A stretch of DNA of 64,000 nt from Bordetella genomosp. 8 (GTDB lineage Bacteria; Pseudomonadota; Gammaproteobacteria; Burkholderiales; Burkholderiaceae_B), in contig NZ_CP021108.1 in the NCBI RefSeq assembly GCF_002119685.1, positions 5,332,001 through 5,396,000 of the forward strand, read 5' to 3'. Below the pieces are notes generated by a model, which was not told the DNA's origin, ran no database searches, and was given only the letters and a program-made list of their open reading frames with translations. Below, piece after piece: positions 51,613 to 59,778 of the stretch; the stretch's first letter is position 1, and each line of letters begins with the position of its first letter. The position numbers and the translations under genes were made by a program.

Positions 51613-52943
51613 TGGAACCGTATGAACTGACCGCCACCGAAGCCTCCGCCCTGATCGCGGCGCGCGAACTGTCCTGCGAGGAACTGGCCCGCTCCACCGT
51701 TGCCCGGATCCGCGCCCGGGATCCGGACATACGCGCCTGGAGCTGGTATGACGAAGACATGATCATCCGCAACGCGCGCGAGCTGGACAAACGCCCGCCG
51801 CGCAGCCCGCTGCACGGCCTGACCTTCGGGGTCAAGGACGTGATCGATACGGCGGACATGCCCACGCAGCACAATTCCCCGATACACGTGAACCATCAGC
51901 CGGGGCAGGATGCCGCCTGCGTCGCCGTGGTCCGGCATAGCGGCTCGCTCATCGTCGGCAAGACCGACACGGTGGAGTTTGCTTCCGGCGGACGGCGCGC
52001 CGTCACGCGCAATCCGTACAATCTCGCGCACAGCCCTGGAGGATCCTCGTCCGGTTCCGGGGCCGCCGTGGGCGACAAGCAGGTGCAACTGGCCTTCGGC
52101 ACGCAGACGGGCGGGTCCCATATACGTCCCGCCGCGTTCAACGGCATCTACGGCATCAAGCCCACGCACGGGATCGTCAGCCGCGAAGGCGCGAAGATGT
52201 ATTCCCATACGCTGGACACCATCGGGTGGTACGGGCGCTGCGTGGAAGACCTGCAACTGGTGGGCCGCGCCTTCCAGCTGCCGGCGGATGACCGCGCGGC
52301 GCCTACCGGCGTAAAAGGCCTGCGTATCGGCCTGTGCCGCACGCCCGTCTGGTCGGCGGCCGACGCCTATGCCCGCGCCGCGTTGATGGAAGCCGCCCGC
52401 CGCCTCGAGGCCGCGGGCGCCATCGTCGAGGAACTGACGCTGCCCGCCAGCTTCGACGGCATGGACGCCGCCCAGCAGACCGTCATGCGCGGAGAGGGCC
52501 GCGCCGCCTTCCTGCCCGCCTATCTGGGCAGCCATCATCTGCTGCACGAGGACTTCCGCGAAATGGTGGAGAACAGCAGACGGATCACGCCGGCGCAGCT
52601 GGTGCAGGCCTACGACCTGGCCGCCGCCTGCCGGCGCGCCTTCGACGGCCTGTTCGGCGACACCCTGGACGCGGTGCTGACGCCCGCTTCGCCGGGCGAA
52701 GCGCCCGAAGGCCTGCAGGACACGGGCAATCCGGCCTTCAATTCCATGTGGACGCTGCTGCATGTGCCATGTGTCGGCATCCCCGTGGGCAAAAGCGCGC
52801 GGGGCCTGCCGCTGGGCATCCAGCTGGTGGGACCGCGCTTCGCCGATACCCGCCTGCTGGACATCGCCCGCGCCTGCGCGCCGGCGATCCATCAGGCCGG
52901 CACGCTGACGCAGATCGACGCGGACGTGGCGGTGGCGGCCTGA
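51609..52943 (+). CDS. Amidase signature family hydrolase
   Basis: 444 residues from ATG 51609 (ATG 51612 is also possible), with GAGGAAAC upstream. Triad Lys76 (FGVKDVID), Ser146 (GGSSSGSG) and Ser170 (QTGGSHIRPA). The usual DTGGS(I/V)R is altered to QTGGSHIR, which may change the pocket. It is the last gene of the TetR-controlled locus and probably works with the 71-residue protein encoded just before it. Confidence 0.9.
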   Translation: MMEPYELTATEASALIAARELSCEELARSTVARIRARDPDIRAWSWYDEDMIIRNARELDKRPPRSPLHGLTFGVKDVIDTADMPTQHNSPIHVNHQPGQDAACVAVVRHSGSLIVGKTDTVEFASGGRRAVTRNPYNLAHSPGGSSSGSGAAVGDKQVQLAFGTQTGGSHIRPAAFNGIYGIKPTHGIVSREGAKMYSHTLDTIGWYGRCVEDLQLVGRAFQLPADDRAAPTGVKGLRIGLCRTPVWSAADAYARAALMEAARRLEAAGAIVEELTLPASFDGMDAAQQTVMRGEGRAAFLPAYLGSHHLLHEDFREMVENSRRITPAQLVQAYDLAAACRRAFDGLFGDTLDAVLTPASPGEAPEGLQDTGNPAFNSMWTLLHVPCVGIPVGKSARGLPLGIQLVGPRFADTRLLDIARACAPAIHQAGTLTQIDADVAVAA

Positions 52944-52963
52944 CCCCCGCCTGCCCCCGCCAG

Positions 52964-52982
52964 GCCCGCCGGAAAGGCGGGC
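52964..52982. terminator. Hairpin between convergent amidase and pao operons
   Basis: A 7-bp stem GCCCGCC/GGCGGGC with a 5-nt loop lies in the 49-bp gap between two convergent stop codons. There is no T-run on either side, so termination activity is uncertain. Confidence 0.4.
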
Positions 52983-52992
52983 GGCCCGCCCG

Positions 52993-55224
52993 TCATGCCT
53001 GCATCAGGTCCTCGATCATGGCGGGCAGCTCACGCACCCGAACGCCGGTCGCATGGTAGATGGCGTTGGTGATCGCCGCCGCCGTCCCCGCCAGCCCGAT
53101 CTCGCCCACGCCGCGCGCGCCCAGCTCGTTCAGCACGGGATCGGGATAATCCAGGAAGGTCACATCGATCTCCGGGGTATCCGCGTTCGACGCCACGATG
53201 TAGTCGGCCAGGTTGCTATTGGCCGGCTTGCCGCTGCGCTCGTCGTAGGTCGTATGCTCGAACAGCGCCATGCCCACGCCCATCACCACCGCGCCTTCGA
53301 TCTGGTTGCGCGCCGGACGCGGATTCAGGATGCGGCCGGCGTCGATCACCGTGACGACACGGCTGACCCGCAGGCGCGCGATCTCCGGCTGCCACTCGAC
53401 CTCGACGAAATGCACGCCATAGGAATTGATGGAGTACTTGCGCTTCAAGGGATCGTCGCCGAAGTTGCCCTCGGTCTCGCTGCCCTCGCCCGCGATCGCG
53501 CGCAGGTCGGCGCCCGTGACGATCTCGGCGAAAGGCTTGCCGCTTTCCGGCGGCTGGTCCTTCAGATGCACGTAGCCGCGCGTGAAGGCCAGGTCGTCGG
53601 GCTTGCGGCCGGGGAAAGCGGCCTTCTCGCCGTCGCAGGCGGTCTTCAGCACCGACTTCACCGCCTCGCGGGTGGCCTTGAACACCGCAGGAATCACCGA
53701 TGACGTCACGGTGGAACCGCCCGAGACCGGCCCGGGCGGCAATGCCGTATCGCCCAGCGCCACGTCGATGCGCTCGAGCGCGATGCCGGTCTCGGCGCCG
53801 ACCAGCTGCGCCATGATGGTGTAGGTTCCGGTGCCGATATCCTGCGTGCCGCAGGCCACATGCGCGGATCCGTCGGCGCGCAGCTCGACCCGGGCGTGCG
53901 TGGGCTGGCGGGCGCCCAGCCATGAGCAGCACGCCATGCCCCAGCCCAGTATCTTGCCGTCGCGCTGCATGGAGCCCACTGCGGGCGTGCGGCGGGCCCA
54001 CCCGAATTTTTCAGCGCCGCGCTGTATGCATTCGGTCAGGTGGCGCGAAGAGAACGGCAGGCCGTTGCCTTCGTCGTGGTCCGGTTCGTTCTTCAGCCGC
54101 AGTTGCACGGGGTCCATGTTCAGCGCCACCGCCAGTTCGTCCATGGCCGACTCCAGGGCGAACAGGCCGGGCACGGCGCCCGGGCCGCGCATGGCCGTGG
54201 GCGTGCCCATGTTGCGCCGGCTAAGGGCCGAGGTCACGCGCAGGTTCGGCGTGCTGTACATGTGCGGCGTGGCCTCGGCGCAGTCTTCCTCGTAGTCGTC
54301 CAGTATCGAAGTCTGGTTCAGGAAATCCTGCTGCAGGGATTGCAGCTTGCCATCCTGCGTGGCGCCCAGCCGTATGCGCTGCTGGGTGATCGGACGATGG
54401 CCGACGTTCTGGAACATCATCTGGCGCGTCACCACCAGCTTGATGGGGCGGCCCAGCTGGCGCGCCGCCACCGCGGCGACCATGCAATGCGGCCAGGGCC
54501 ACAGCTTGCCGCCGAAGCCGGAACCCAGGAATTGCGAGATCACGCGCACCTTTTCCGGCGTGGTACCCAGCGCCTGCACCATGACCGCCTTGTGGTTGTC
54601 CACGGCCTGCGAGGTCTCGTACAGCGTGTATTTTTCGCCATCCCACAACGCCACGGTCGCGTGCAGTTCGATGGGGTTGTGCGTTTCCACCGGCGTCACG
54701 TACGTATGGTCGACCTTGACGGCCGCGCTGTCGTACGCCGCGGGCGCCTGGCCGCGCTCGCTGCCCACCTTGACCTTGGTATCCGCCGACAATTGCGTGG
54801 CGACGACCGGCTTGTCCTGCTTGTAGCCGACCTTGACGGCCGCCGCGGCCGCCGTGGCCTGTTCGAAGGTGTCGGCGATGACCGCCGCGACATACTGGCC
54901 GTAGTAGCGGATCTCGTCGTCGTGGAAAGGCGGCCGCCCCTCGTCCACCTTGGCGCCCTGCACGCGGTAAAGCTTGCCGGCATTTGCGCGATGCAGGATC
55001 AGGCGCACGCCCGGCATGGCCTGCGCCGCCGCGATATCCAAGGACTCGATGCGCCCGTTGGCGATGGTGCTGCATACCGGCACGGCGTAAAGCATGCCAG
55101 GGAAATTGAAATCGGAGGTGTACATCGCCGTGCCGCTGACCTTCAGCGGCCCATCCACGCGCGGCGTGGCGCGACCGATGACGTCGGCGGCGCGCGTGGC
55201 GGGGCTTGCTTCGACTGTGCTCAT
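52993..55224 (-). CDS. paoC: Molybdopterin-binding subunit of a xanthine oxidase family enzyme (PaoC/YagR-like)
   Basis: 743 residues. Family landmarks are GRATPRVDGPLKVSGTAMYT at the start, FLGSGFGGKLWPW, MRGPGAVPGLFALESAMDE and the active-site GARGVGEIGLAGTAAAITNA with the catalytic Glu. It oxidises the substrate, an aldehyde in PaoABC, at the molybdenum cofactor. Length and lack of its own signal match PaoC, which is exported with the Tat-carrying FeS subunit. The symbol rests on the three-subunit layout. Confidence 0.85.
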   Translation of the reverse strand: MSTVEASPATRAADVIGRATPRVDGPLKVSGTAMYTSDFNFPGMLYAVPVCSTIANGRIESLDIAAAQAMPGVRLILHRANAGKLYRVQGAKVDEGRPPFHDDEIRYYGQYVAAVIADTFEQATAAAAAVKVGYKQDKPVVATQLSADTKVKVGSERGQAPAAYDSAAVKVDHTYVTPVETHNPIELHATVALWDGEKYTLYETSQAVDNHKAVMVQALGTTPEKVRVISQFLGSGFGGKLWPWPHCMVAAVAARQLGRPIKLVVTRQMMFQNVGHRPITQQRIRLGATQDGKLQSLQQDFLNQTSILDDYEEDCAEATPHMYSTPNLRVTSALSRRNMGTPTAMRGPGAVPGLFALESAMDELAVALNMDPVQLRLKNEPDHDEGNGLPFSSRHLTECIQRGAEKFGWARRTPAVGSMQRDGKILGWGMACCSWLGARQPTHARVELRADGSAHVACGTQDIGTGTYTIMAQLVGAETGIALERIDVALGDTALPPGPVSGGSTVTSSVIPAVFKATREAVKSVLKTACDGEKAAFPGRKPDDLAFTRGYVHLKDQPPESGKPFAEIVTGADLRAIAGEGSETEGNFGDDPLKRKYSINSYGVHFVEVEWQPEIARLRVSRVVTVIDAGRILNPRPARNQIEGAVVMGVGMALFEHTTYDERSGKPANSNLADYIVASNADTPEIDVTFLDYPDPVLNELGARGVGEIGLAGTAAAITNAIYHATGVRVRELPAMIEDLMQA

Positions 55225-55240
55225 GACTGTGACTCCTGTT

Positions 55241-56245
55241 CTACGCGGCCTGCGTGGCCTGTTTCAGGGTGTGAACCAGGCAACGCCGCGCCAGCTCGAT
55301 CTTGAAGGCGTTCTCGGATTGCGGCCGCGCATCCTTCAAGGCCGCGTCCGCGGCGGCCTTGAACACCTGCTCGCCAGGCGCCTGGCCCTGCAACGCCGCT
55401 TCGGCCTCCGGAGATCGCCATGGGCGCGTCCCGACGCCGCCCAGCGCCACGCGGACATGCGAGATCCTGCCCTGGCTGACCGTCGCCACCACCGCCGCGG
55501 AAGCCAGCGCGAACTCGTAGGATGCGCGGTCGCGCAGCTTCAGGTAGACCGAACGGTTGCCCTGTGCGGGGGCCGGCAGCGTCACGTGCGTGATCAGGTC
55601 GCCGGGCTGCAGCACGGTCTCGCGGTCGGGCGTATCGCCCGGCAGGGTGTAGAAATCGCCGATGGGCACGGCGCGAGTGCCCTGCACGCCCTGGATGTGC
55701 ACGGTCGCTTCCAGCGCCACCAGGGCGACGTTCATGTCCGACGGATTGCTGGCGATGCACTGCTCGCTGGTGCCCAGCACGGCCAGGTTGCGGTTGTATC
55801 CGCCTATCGCCGAACAGCCGCTGCCCGGCTCGCGCTTGTTGCATGCCGCGGCGGTATCGCGGAAGTACACGCAGCGAGTACGTTGCAGCAGGTTGCCCCC
55901 GGTGGTCGCCATATTGCGCAGCTGCGCCGACGCGCCGGACAGCAATGCCTGCGACAGCACGGCGTAATCGCGCTTGATGGTGGCGTCATTGGCCAGGTCG
56001 GCATTGCGCACCATGGCGCCTATACGCACACCGCCGCCATCCTGCGGTTCTATCCGGTCCAGGGCCAGGCGGCTGATGTCGATGACGCGGGCCGGCCGCT
56101 CCACGTCCAGCTTCATCAGGTCGATAAGCGTGGTGCCGCCGGCCAGGAATCGGACATCCGCGCCTTGTTGCGCGGTGCGCGCGGCAGCCCCCGCCCGCAC
56201 CGCGTCCTGGACGTCGCTGGCGCGCGTCAACTGGAACATTTCCAT
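55241..56245 (-). CDS. paoB: FAD-binding subunit with extra iron-sulfur site (PaoB/YagS-like)
   Basis: 334 residues of the FAD-binding (CoxM-like) fold, FLAGGTTLIDLMKLD at the start. An insertion carries four cysteines, Cys125, Cys135, Cys144 and Cys163 (RTRCVYFRDTAAACNKREPG is the first part), matching the additional 4Fe-4S binding segment of E. coli PaoB. It passes electrons between the FeS subunit and FAD. The gene starts 9 bp after the upstream FeS gene. Confidence 0.85.
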   Translation of the reverse strand: MEMFQLTRASDVQDAVRAGAAARTAQQGADVRFLAGGTTLIDLMKLDVERPARVIDISRLALDRIEPQDGGGVRIGAMVRNADLANDATIKRDYAVLSQALLSGASAQLRNMATTGGNLLQRTRCVYFRDTAAACNKREPGSGCSAIGGYNRNLAVLGTSEQCIASNPSDMNVALVALEATVHIQGVQGTRAVPIGDFYTLPGDTPDRETVLQPGDLITHVTLPAPAQGNRSVYLKLRDRASYEFALASAAVVATVSQGRISHVRVALGGVGTRPWRSPEAEAALQGQAPGEQVFKAAADAALKDARPQSENAFKIELARRCLVHTLKQATQAA

Positions 56246-56254
56246 GCTGTCCTC

Positions 56255-56926
56255 CTAGGCCTTGCGGCGGACGTCCTGGACGGCCGCGACGATGTTGGGA
56301 TAGGCGCCGCAGCGACAGATGTTGCCGCTCATGGCTTCGCGCACATCGGCGTCGGCGGGGCCCCAGGGCTCGCGCAGCAGCGCGACGGCCGACATGATCT
56401 GGCCCGACGTGCAATAGCCGCACTGGTAGCCGTCATGCTCGACAAAGGCCGCCTGCATCGGATGCAGCTGACCTGGCTGCCCCAGGCCTTCGATGGTGGT
56501 GATCGCGTCGCCTTCATGGGTGGCAGCGAAGCTCAGACAGGAATTCACGCGGCGCCCGTTGACGTGGACCGTGCATGCCCCGCACTGGCCATGGTCGCAG
56601 CCTTTCTTGGTTCCTGTCAGATGCAGGTGCTCGCGCAACGCATCCAGCAGGGTGGTGCGCGGATCCAGGTTCAAATCGTGGGTTTGGCCATTCACTGAAA
56701 TACGCATGGGTATCGTTCCTTCCGGCGCCATGGCAGCCGGTTGATCGGTGGAAGTGGCGGCGGCGGGCGTCCCCTTGGACGCGGCATCCGCGACCAGGTG
56801 GGCCGCCGCGCTCGCCGACAGCCCGGCGGCGCCAACGCCGGCCAGGAAGCTCCGGCGCGCCGGGCGGTTCAAACCGTTGTCGGGATCGGCGCACGCGCGC
56901 GCGGGCTTGGGGGGAGAAGCGGGCAT
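56255..56926 (-). CDS. paoA: 2Fe-2S subunit with Tat signal (PaoA/YagT-like)
   Basis: 223 residues from ATG 56926 (GGAG 6 nt upstream). A twin-arginine signal is present, PARRSFLAGVGAAGLSASA, then the plant-type ferredoxin domain with GCDHGQCGACTVHVNGRRVNSC and the helical second 2Fe-2S domain with CGYCTSGQI and GNICRCGAYPNI. In PaoABC this subunit leads the folded complex through the Tat pore to the periplasm. It is the first gene of the three; no paoD/XdhC-type maturation gene is nearby. Confidence 0.87.
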   Translation of the reverse strand: MPASPPKPARACADPDNGLNRPARRSFLAGVGAAGLSASAAAHLVADAASKGTPAAATSTDQPAAMAPEGTIPMRISVNGQTHDLNLDPRTTLLDALREHLHLTGTKKGCDHGQCGACTVHVNGRRVNSCLSFAATHEGDAITTIEGLGQPGQLHPMQAAFVEHDGYQCGYCTSGQIMSAVALLREPWGPADADVREAMSGNICRCGAYPNIVAAVQDVRRKA

Positions 56927-57273
56927 GGATATCTCCGTAGGATGCAGCCCGCGGAACAGGCTGGCTGGCAAAACCCCGGCCATCGGCAAGATGCGTACCC
57001 AGTCCGATATTTGCATGGCTGCTCGACGCCGGACGATACGAATCGTGACACCGCCAGAACGGCGCACCGGCAGAGGACCACATATCAATTTCTTGCGGTT
57101 CTATGCGAAGCACATCGCATCTGACAGGCCTGTTCCGGTTCAACATCCGCTGGCGCCCTCCAGGCTTTTATTGCAGTATTGGCTGAAGGTCGTGTCGTCC
57201 TGGTAGCCTAGCCCGAATGGACGCGACACCGCCTGCATTTCGTACCGAGTCTTCCCACGACCTACAACCAGAG
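56927..57273. other. Divergent control region, pao operon to sensor kinase
   Basis: No gene was seen. It contains the palindrome ACGAT-N4-ATCGT (57033-57046) and the 18-bp motif shared with 59673-59690 (see the separate site). An in-frame ATG at 57217 could extend the kinase. No promoter with both good boxes was found. Confidence 0.5.
56999..57016 (+). promoter_or_regulatory. Shared motif CCAGTCCGATATTTGCAT, copy 1
   Basis: In the pao/kinase intergenic region. The same string with one change (C for G at position 15) recurs at 59673-59690 after the kinase gene and before the oxygenase-NRPS genes. It is a possible binding site shared by the flanking operons. Confidence 0.4.
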
Positions 57274-59667
57274 ATGCAGGCGCTGAGAACCCATGTACTC
57301 GAATCGATTCTGTTGCTGGCGCTCCTGCTTGGGACATGGACGCCGGCAACCGCCGCCGTCTCCAAGACCTTTTTTCTGCCGGATGAAACCGAATTCGCGG
57401 TTTCGTTGAAGCCTTTTATTACCGCCTACGCCGATCGAGACGGCCGACTCGATTTCGAACAGATACGCCTATTGGCCGCCCGGAATCCCGATATTTTCCA
57501 GCCGGCGGAAATAAGAAGCCGGACCGCCACGGATCCCGAGTCGGCGTGGTGGCTGCAACTGGTCATCGCCAACACCAGGGACCACGCCAACCGGCTCACG
57601 CTGGTGGCGGGCCCGAGCAACCTCGAACATGTCGATTTCTTCGTCGAGGCGAACGGCGAACAGTGGCACACCCGTGCGGGCACCCAGGTTCCCATCCTGC
57701 AGCAGCAGGACTTGACGCGCTTTCCCACGCTGCGCCTGCACCTGAACCGCGACGAGTCCGTTCGTGTGTGGATAAAAATCAAAAGCTACACGCCCTATAC
57801 CCTCAATCCCGTGCTGTATACGCGCCGCCTGTTCCAGACGGCGGACAGCGTGACGACAAGTTCTGACAGCATATTGGTCGGGGCAGGCGGCGCGCTGGTC
57901 GCATGCATGATATTGGCCGCCATCGTGACTCGGCGTGCGCCCCTCCTGTGGCTGGCGGCGATCGGCGCCGGCGCGGTCGTGCGCGAAGCCGCCGGCCGCG
58001 ATTATCTGCAGCGGCTGCTGTGGCCGCTGGACGCCACATGGGGCTATCGGCTGGAACTGACGCTGGACATCCTTTACCTGGCCTTGTGCGCCATGTTCGT
58101 CCGGCGCGCCGCCAACAGCGATCCGTTGGCCATCCCTGGCACGCGGGTGTATCCCGCGGCCATCGCGTGCCTATGTACCTGCCTGCTGGCGGCCATGCTG
58201 CTGCCGGTGCCTTTCGCGCTTCCGGTTCCCATCTCGCTCTGGCTGTACCAGGGCCTCACCGCCGTCCTGGCCGCCTGCATGCTGGCATCGGCCGCGATGC
58301 TGGCCCGGCGTGCTCCCGCCGCGCCCACCGCGCCGGCCGCACGCCGGGCCCGCACCGTCGCTGCCCTGCTGGGCTTGTCCGCGATCTTCATCATCGTGGA
58401 CGCCGGCGTCAGGACCATGGACCCCTTCCTGCCTTCCCCGCTGATCCCCAACGCAATGCTGCTGGATTCCGGCTCCCCGCCGCTGGCCCTGCTCGCCGTC
58501 ATCGGCAACCTGACGGTTCTGACGCTTTGGGCGGCGACCCAGTTCGCACTGTCGCGGCCCGCGTGGCCGGCGGCCTCCCCAGCCAGGTCCCGGCGCGTGC
58601 CACCGCCTGTGCCGCCCGTGCCGTCGGCGGCGCTGCCGCCGCAGGATCCCGAAAATGCACCCACGCCGCCAGCTTCCCTGCCCGCGGCGGCGCCCGCGGT
58701 CGCGGCGCAGGCGTCCGTCGCCACGCACCAGGCCATGATCCTGGGCTATGTCGGACACGACCTGCGCGCGCCGCTGGCCATCATCAGCGGCTACGTCCGC
58801 CTGTTGCGGCAGGCCGCCGCGCCCACCCAGCACGAGTACCTGGATGTCATCGAACGCAGCGTCGGCCACCAGTTCGGCTTGATCGAAGAGCTGCTCACCT
58901 ACAGCATGCTGGAACTCGAACCGTTCGCCGTCCATCCGGAAGAAGTCGAACTGCCGCTGCTGCTCGACGAACTGGCCCGCTTCGGCATCGCGCTGTGCAC
59001 CGATCAGCGCAACAGCTTCGAATATCTGCCCGCGCCGACCTTGCCCGCGGTCGTACGGGTGGATGGCAAGCGCTTGCGGCAGACCGTGTTGAACCTGCTC
59101 GGCAACGCGGCCAAATTCACCACGGACGGCACGGTGAGATTCGAAGCGCGGGTGCAGGAGCAGGATGCCGCACAGGCGGAATTGCATATCGCCGTCTTCA
59201 ACGACGGCCCGCACATCTCGGTGGAGGATCAGCGCGAGATCTTCCTGGCATTCCGGCAACTGCATCGCCGTGAATCCGGCCTGGGCCTGGGTCTTTTCAT
59301 CGTCGAACGGATCGCGCGCGCCATGGGTGGCAACGTCCGCGTGGAGAGCGCGCCCGAACGCGGCAGCCGCTTCCACCTGACCATCCTGGTCGAGCTGGTG
59401 GACGCTTCGGCCGTCGGCACACGGCCCCTGGGGCAGGCCCACGCAGACGACCTTCAAGGGCCGCCGCTGGCGGCCCCCCCGCTGGCCCTGCGCCTGGCCT
59501 TGTCGCGACTGGCGCAGGATGGCGAGCTATCCGAAATCGAAAATTGGATATACGAAACGCGCGCCGTCTACCCGCAATACCAGGCCTTCTATGACGAAGT
59601 CGCCAAACGGGTGGAAACCTTCGACATGGAGCGCCTGCAAAGGCTGGCCCTGCAAGGCACGATGTAG
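57274..59667 (+). CDS. 7TM-DISM sensor histidine kinase
   Basis: 797 residues from ATG 57274 (816 from 57217); the shorter start places the hydrophobic signal (LESILLLALLLGTW) at the N-terminus. A periplasmic 7TMR-DISMED2-like domain of about 150 residues is followed by seven membrane segments, a Pro-rich linker, a HisKA domain with phospho-acceptor His495 (YVGHDLRAPLAII), and an HATPase domain (N-box LNLLGNAAKF, FNDGPH, GLGLGLFIV). A C-terminal helical tail resembles that of hybrid kinases, but no receiver domain is present and no response regulator gene is adjacent. The DISM domain suggests sensing of a carbohydrate-like ligand. Confidence 0.88.
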   Translation: MQALRTHVLESILLLALLLGTWTPATAAVSKTFFLPDETEFAVSLKPFITAYADRDGRLDFEQIRLLAARNPDIFQPAEIRSRTATDPESAWWLQLVIANTRDHANRLTLVAGPSNLEHVDFFVEANGEQWHTRAGTQVPILQQQDLTRFPTLRLHLNRDESVRVWIKIKSYTPYTLNPVLYTRRLFQTADSVTTSSDSILVGAGGALVACMILAAIVTRRAPLLWLAAIGAGAVVREAAGRDYLQRLLWPLDATWGYRLELTLDILYLALCAMFVRRAANSDPLAIPGTRVYPAAIACLCTCLLAAMLLPVPFALPVPISLWLYQGLTAVLAACMLASAAMLARRAPAAPTAPAARRARTVAALLGLSAIFIIVDAGVRTMDPFLPSPLIPNAMLLDSGSPPLALLAVIGNLTVLTLWAATQFALSRPAWPAASPARSRRVPPPVPPVPSAALPPQDPENAPTPPASLPAAAPAVAAQASVATHQAMILGYVGHDLRAPLAIISGYVRLLRQAAAPTQHEYLDVIERSVGHQFGLIEELLTYSMLELEPFAVHPEEVELPLLLDELARFGIALCTDQRNSFEYLPAPTLPAVVRVDGKRLRQTVLNLLGNAAKFTTDGTVRFEARVQEQDAAQAELHIAVFNDGPHISVEDQREIFLAFRQLHRRESGLGLGLFIVERIARAMGGNVRVESAPERGSRFHLTILVELVDASAVGTRPLGQAHADDLQGPPLAAPPLALRLALSRLAQDGELSEIENWIYETRAVYPQYQAFYDEVAKRVETFDMERLQRLALQGTM

Positions 59668-59672
59668 TCAGG

Positions 59673-59690
59673 CCAGTCCGATATTTCCAT
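59673..59690 (+). promoter_or_regulatory. Shared motif CCAGTCCGATATTTCCAT, copy 2
   Basis: It lies 5 bp after the kinase stop codon and about 90 bp before the oxygenase start. It differs from copy 1 at one base of 18. It may be a site used by the unknown response regulator or another factor. Confidence 0.4.
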
Positions 59691-59736
59691 AAGCCGCATG
59701 TGAATCCTCCGGCGCTCCCATAGTCTGCGCCCGCCA

Positions 59737-59756
59737 ACCGGATATACCCATCCGGT
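59737..59756. promoter_or_regulatory. Inverted repeat before the oxygenase-NRPS genes
   Basis: ACCGGAT-N6-ATCCGGT, a perfect 7-bp inverted repeat 22 bp before the oxygenase ATG. Followed by TCTTCTG... with no T-run, so an operator or mRNA hairpin near the ribosome site is likelier than a terminator. Confidence 0.45.
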
Positions 59757-59778
59757 CTTCTGCCGCACGAGGTTTCCC

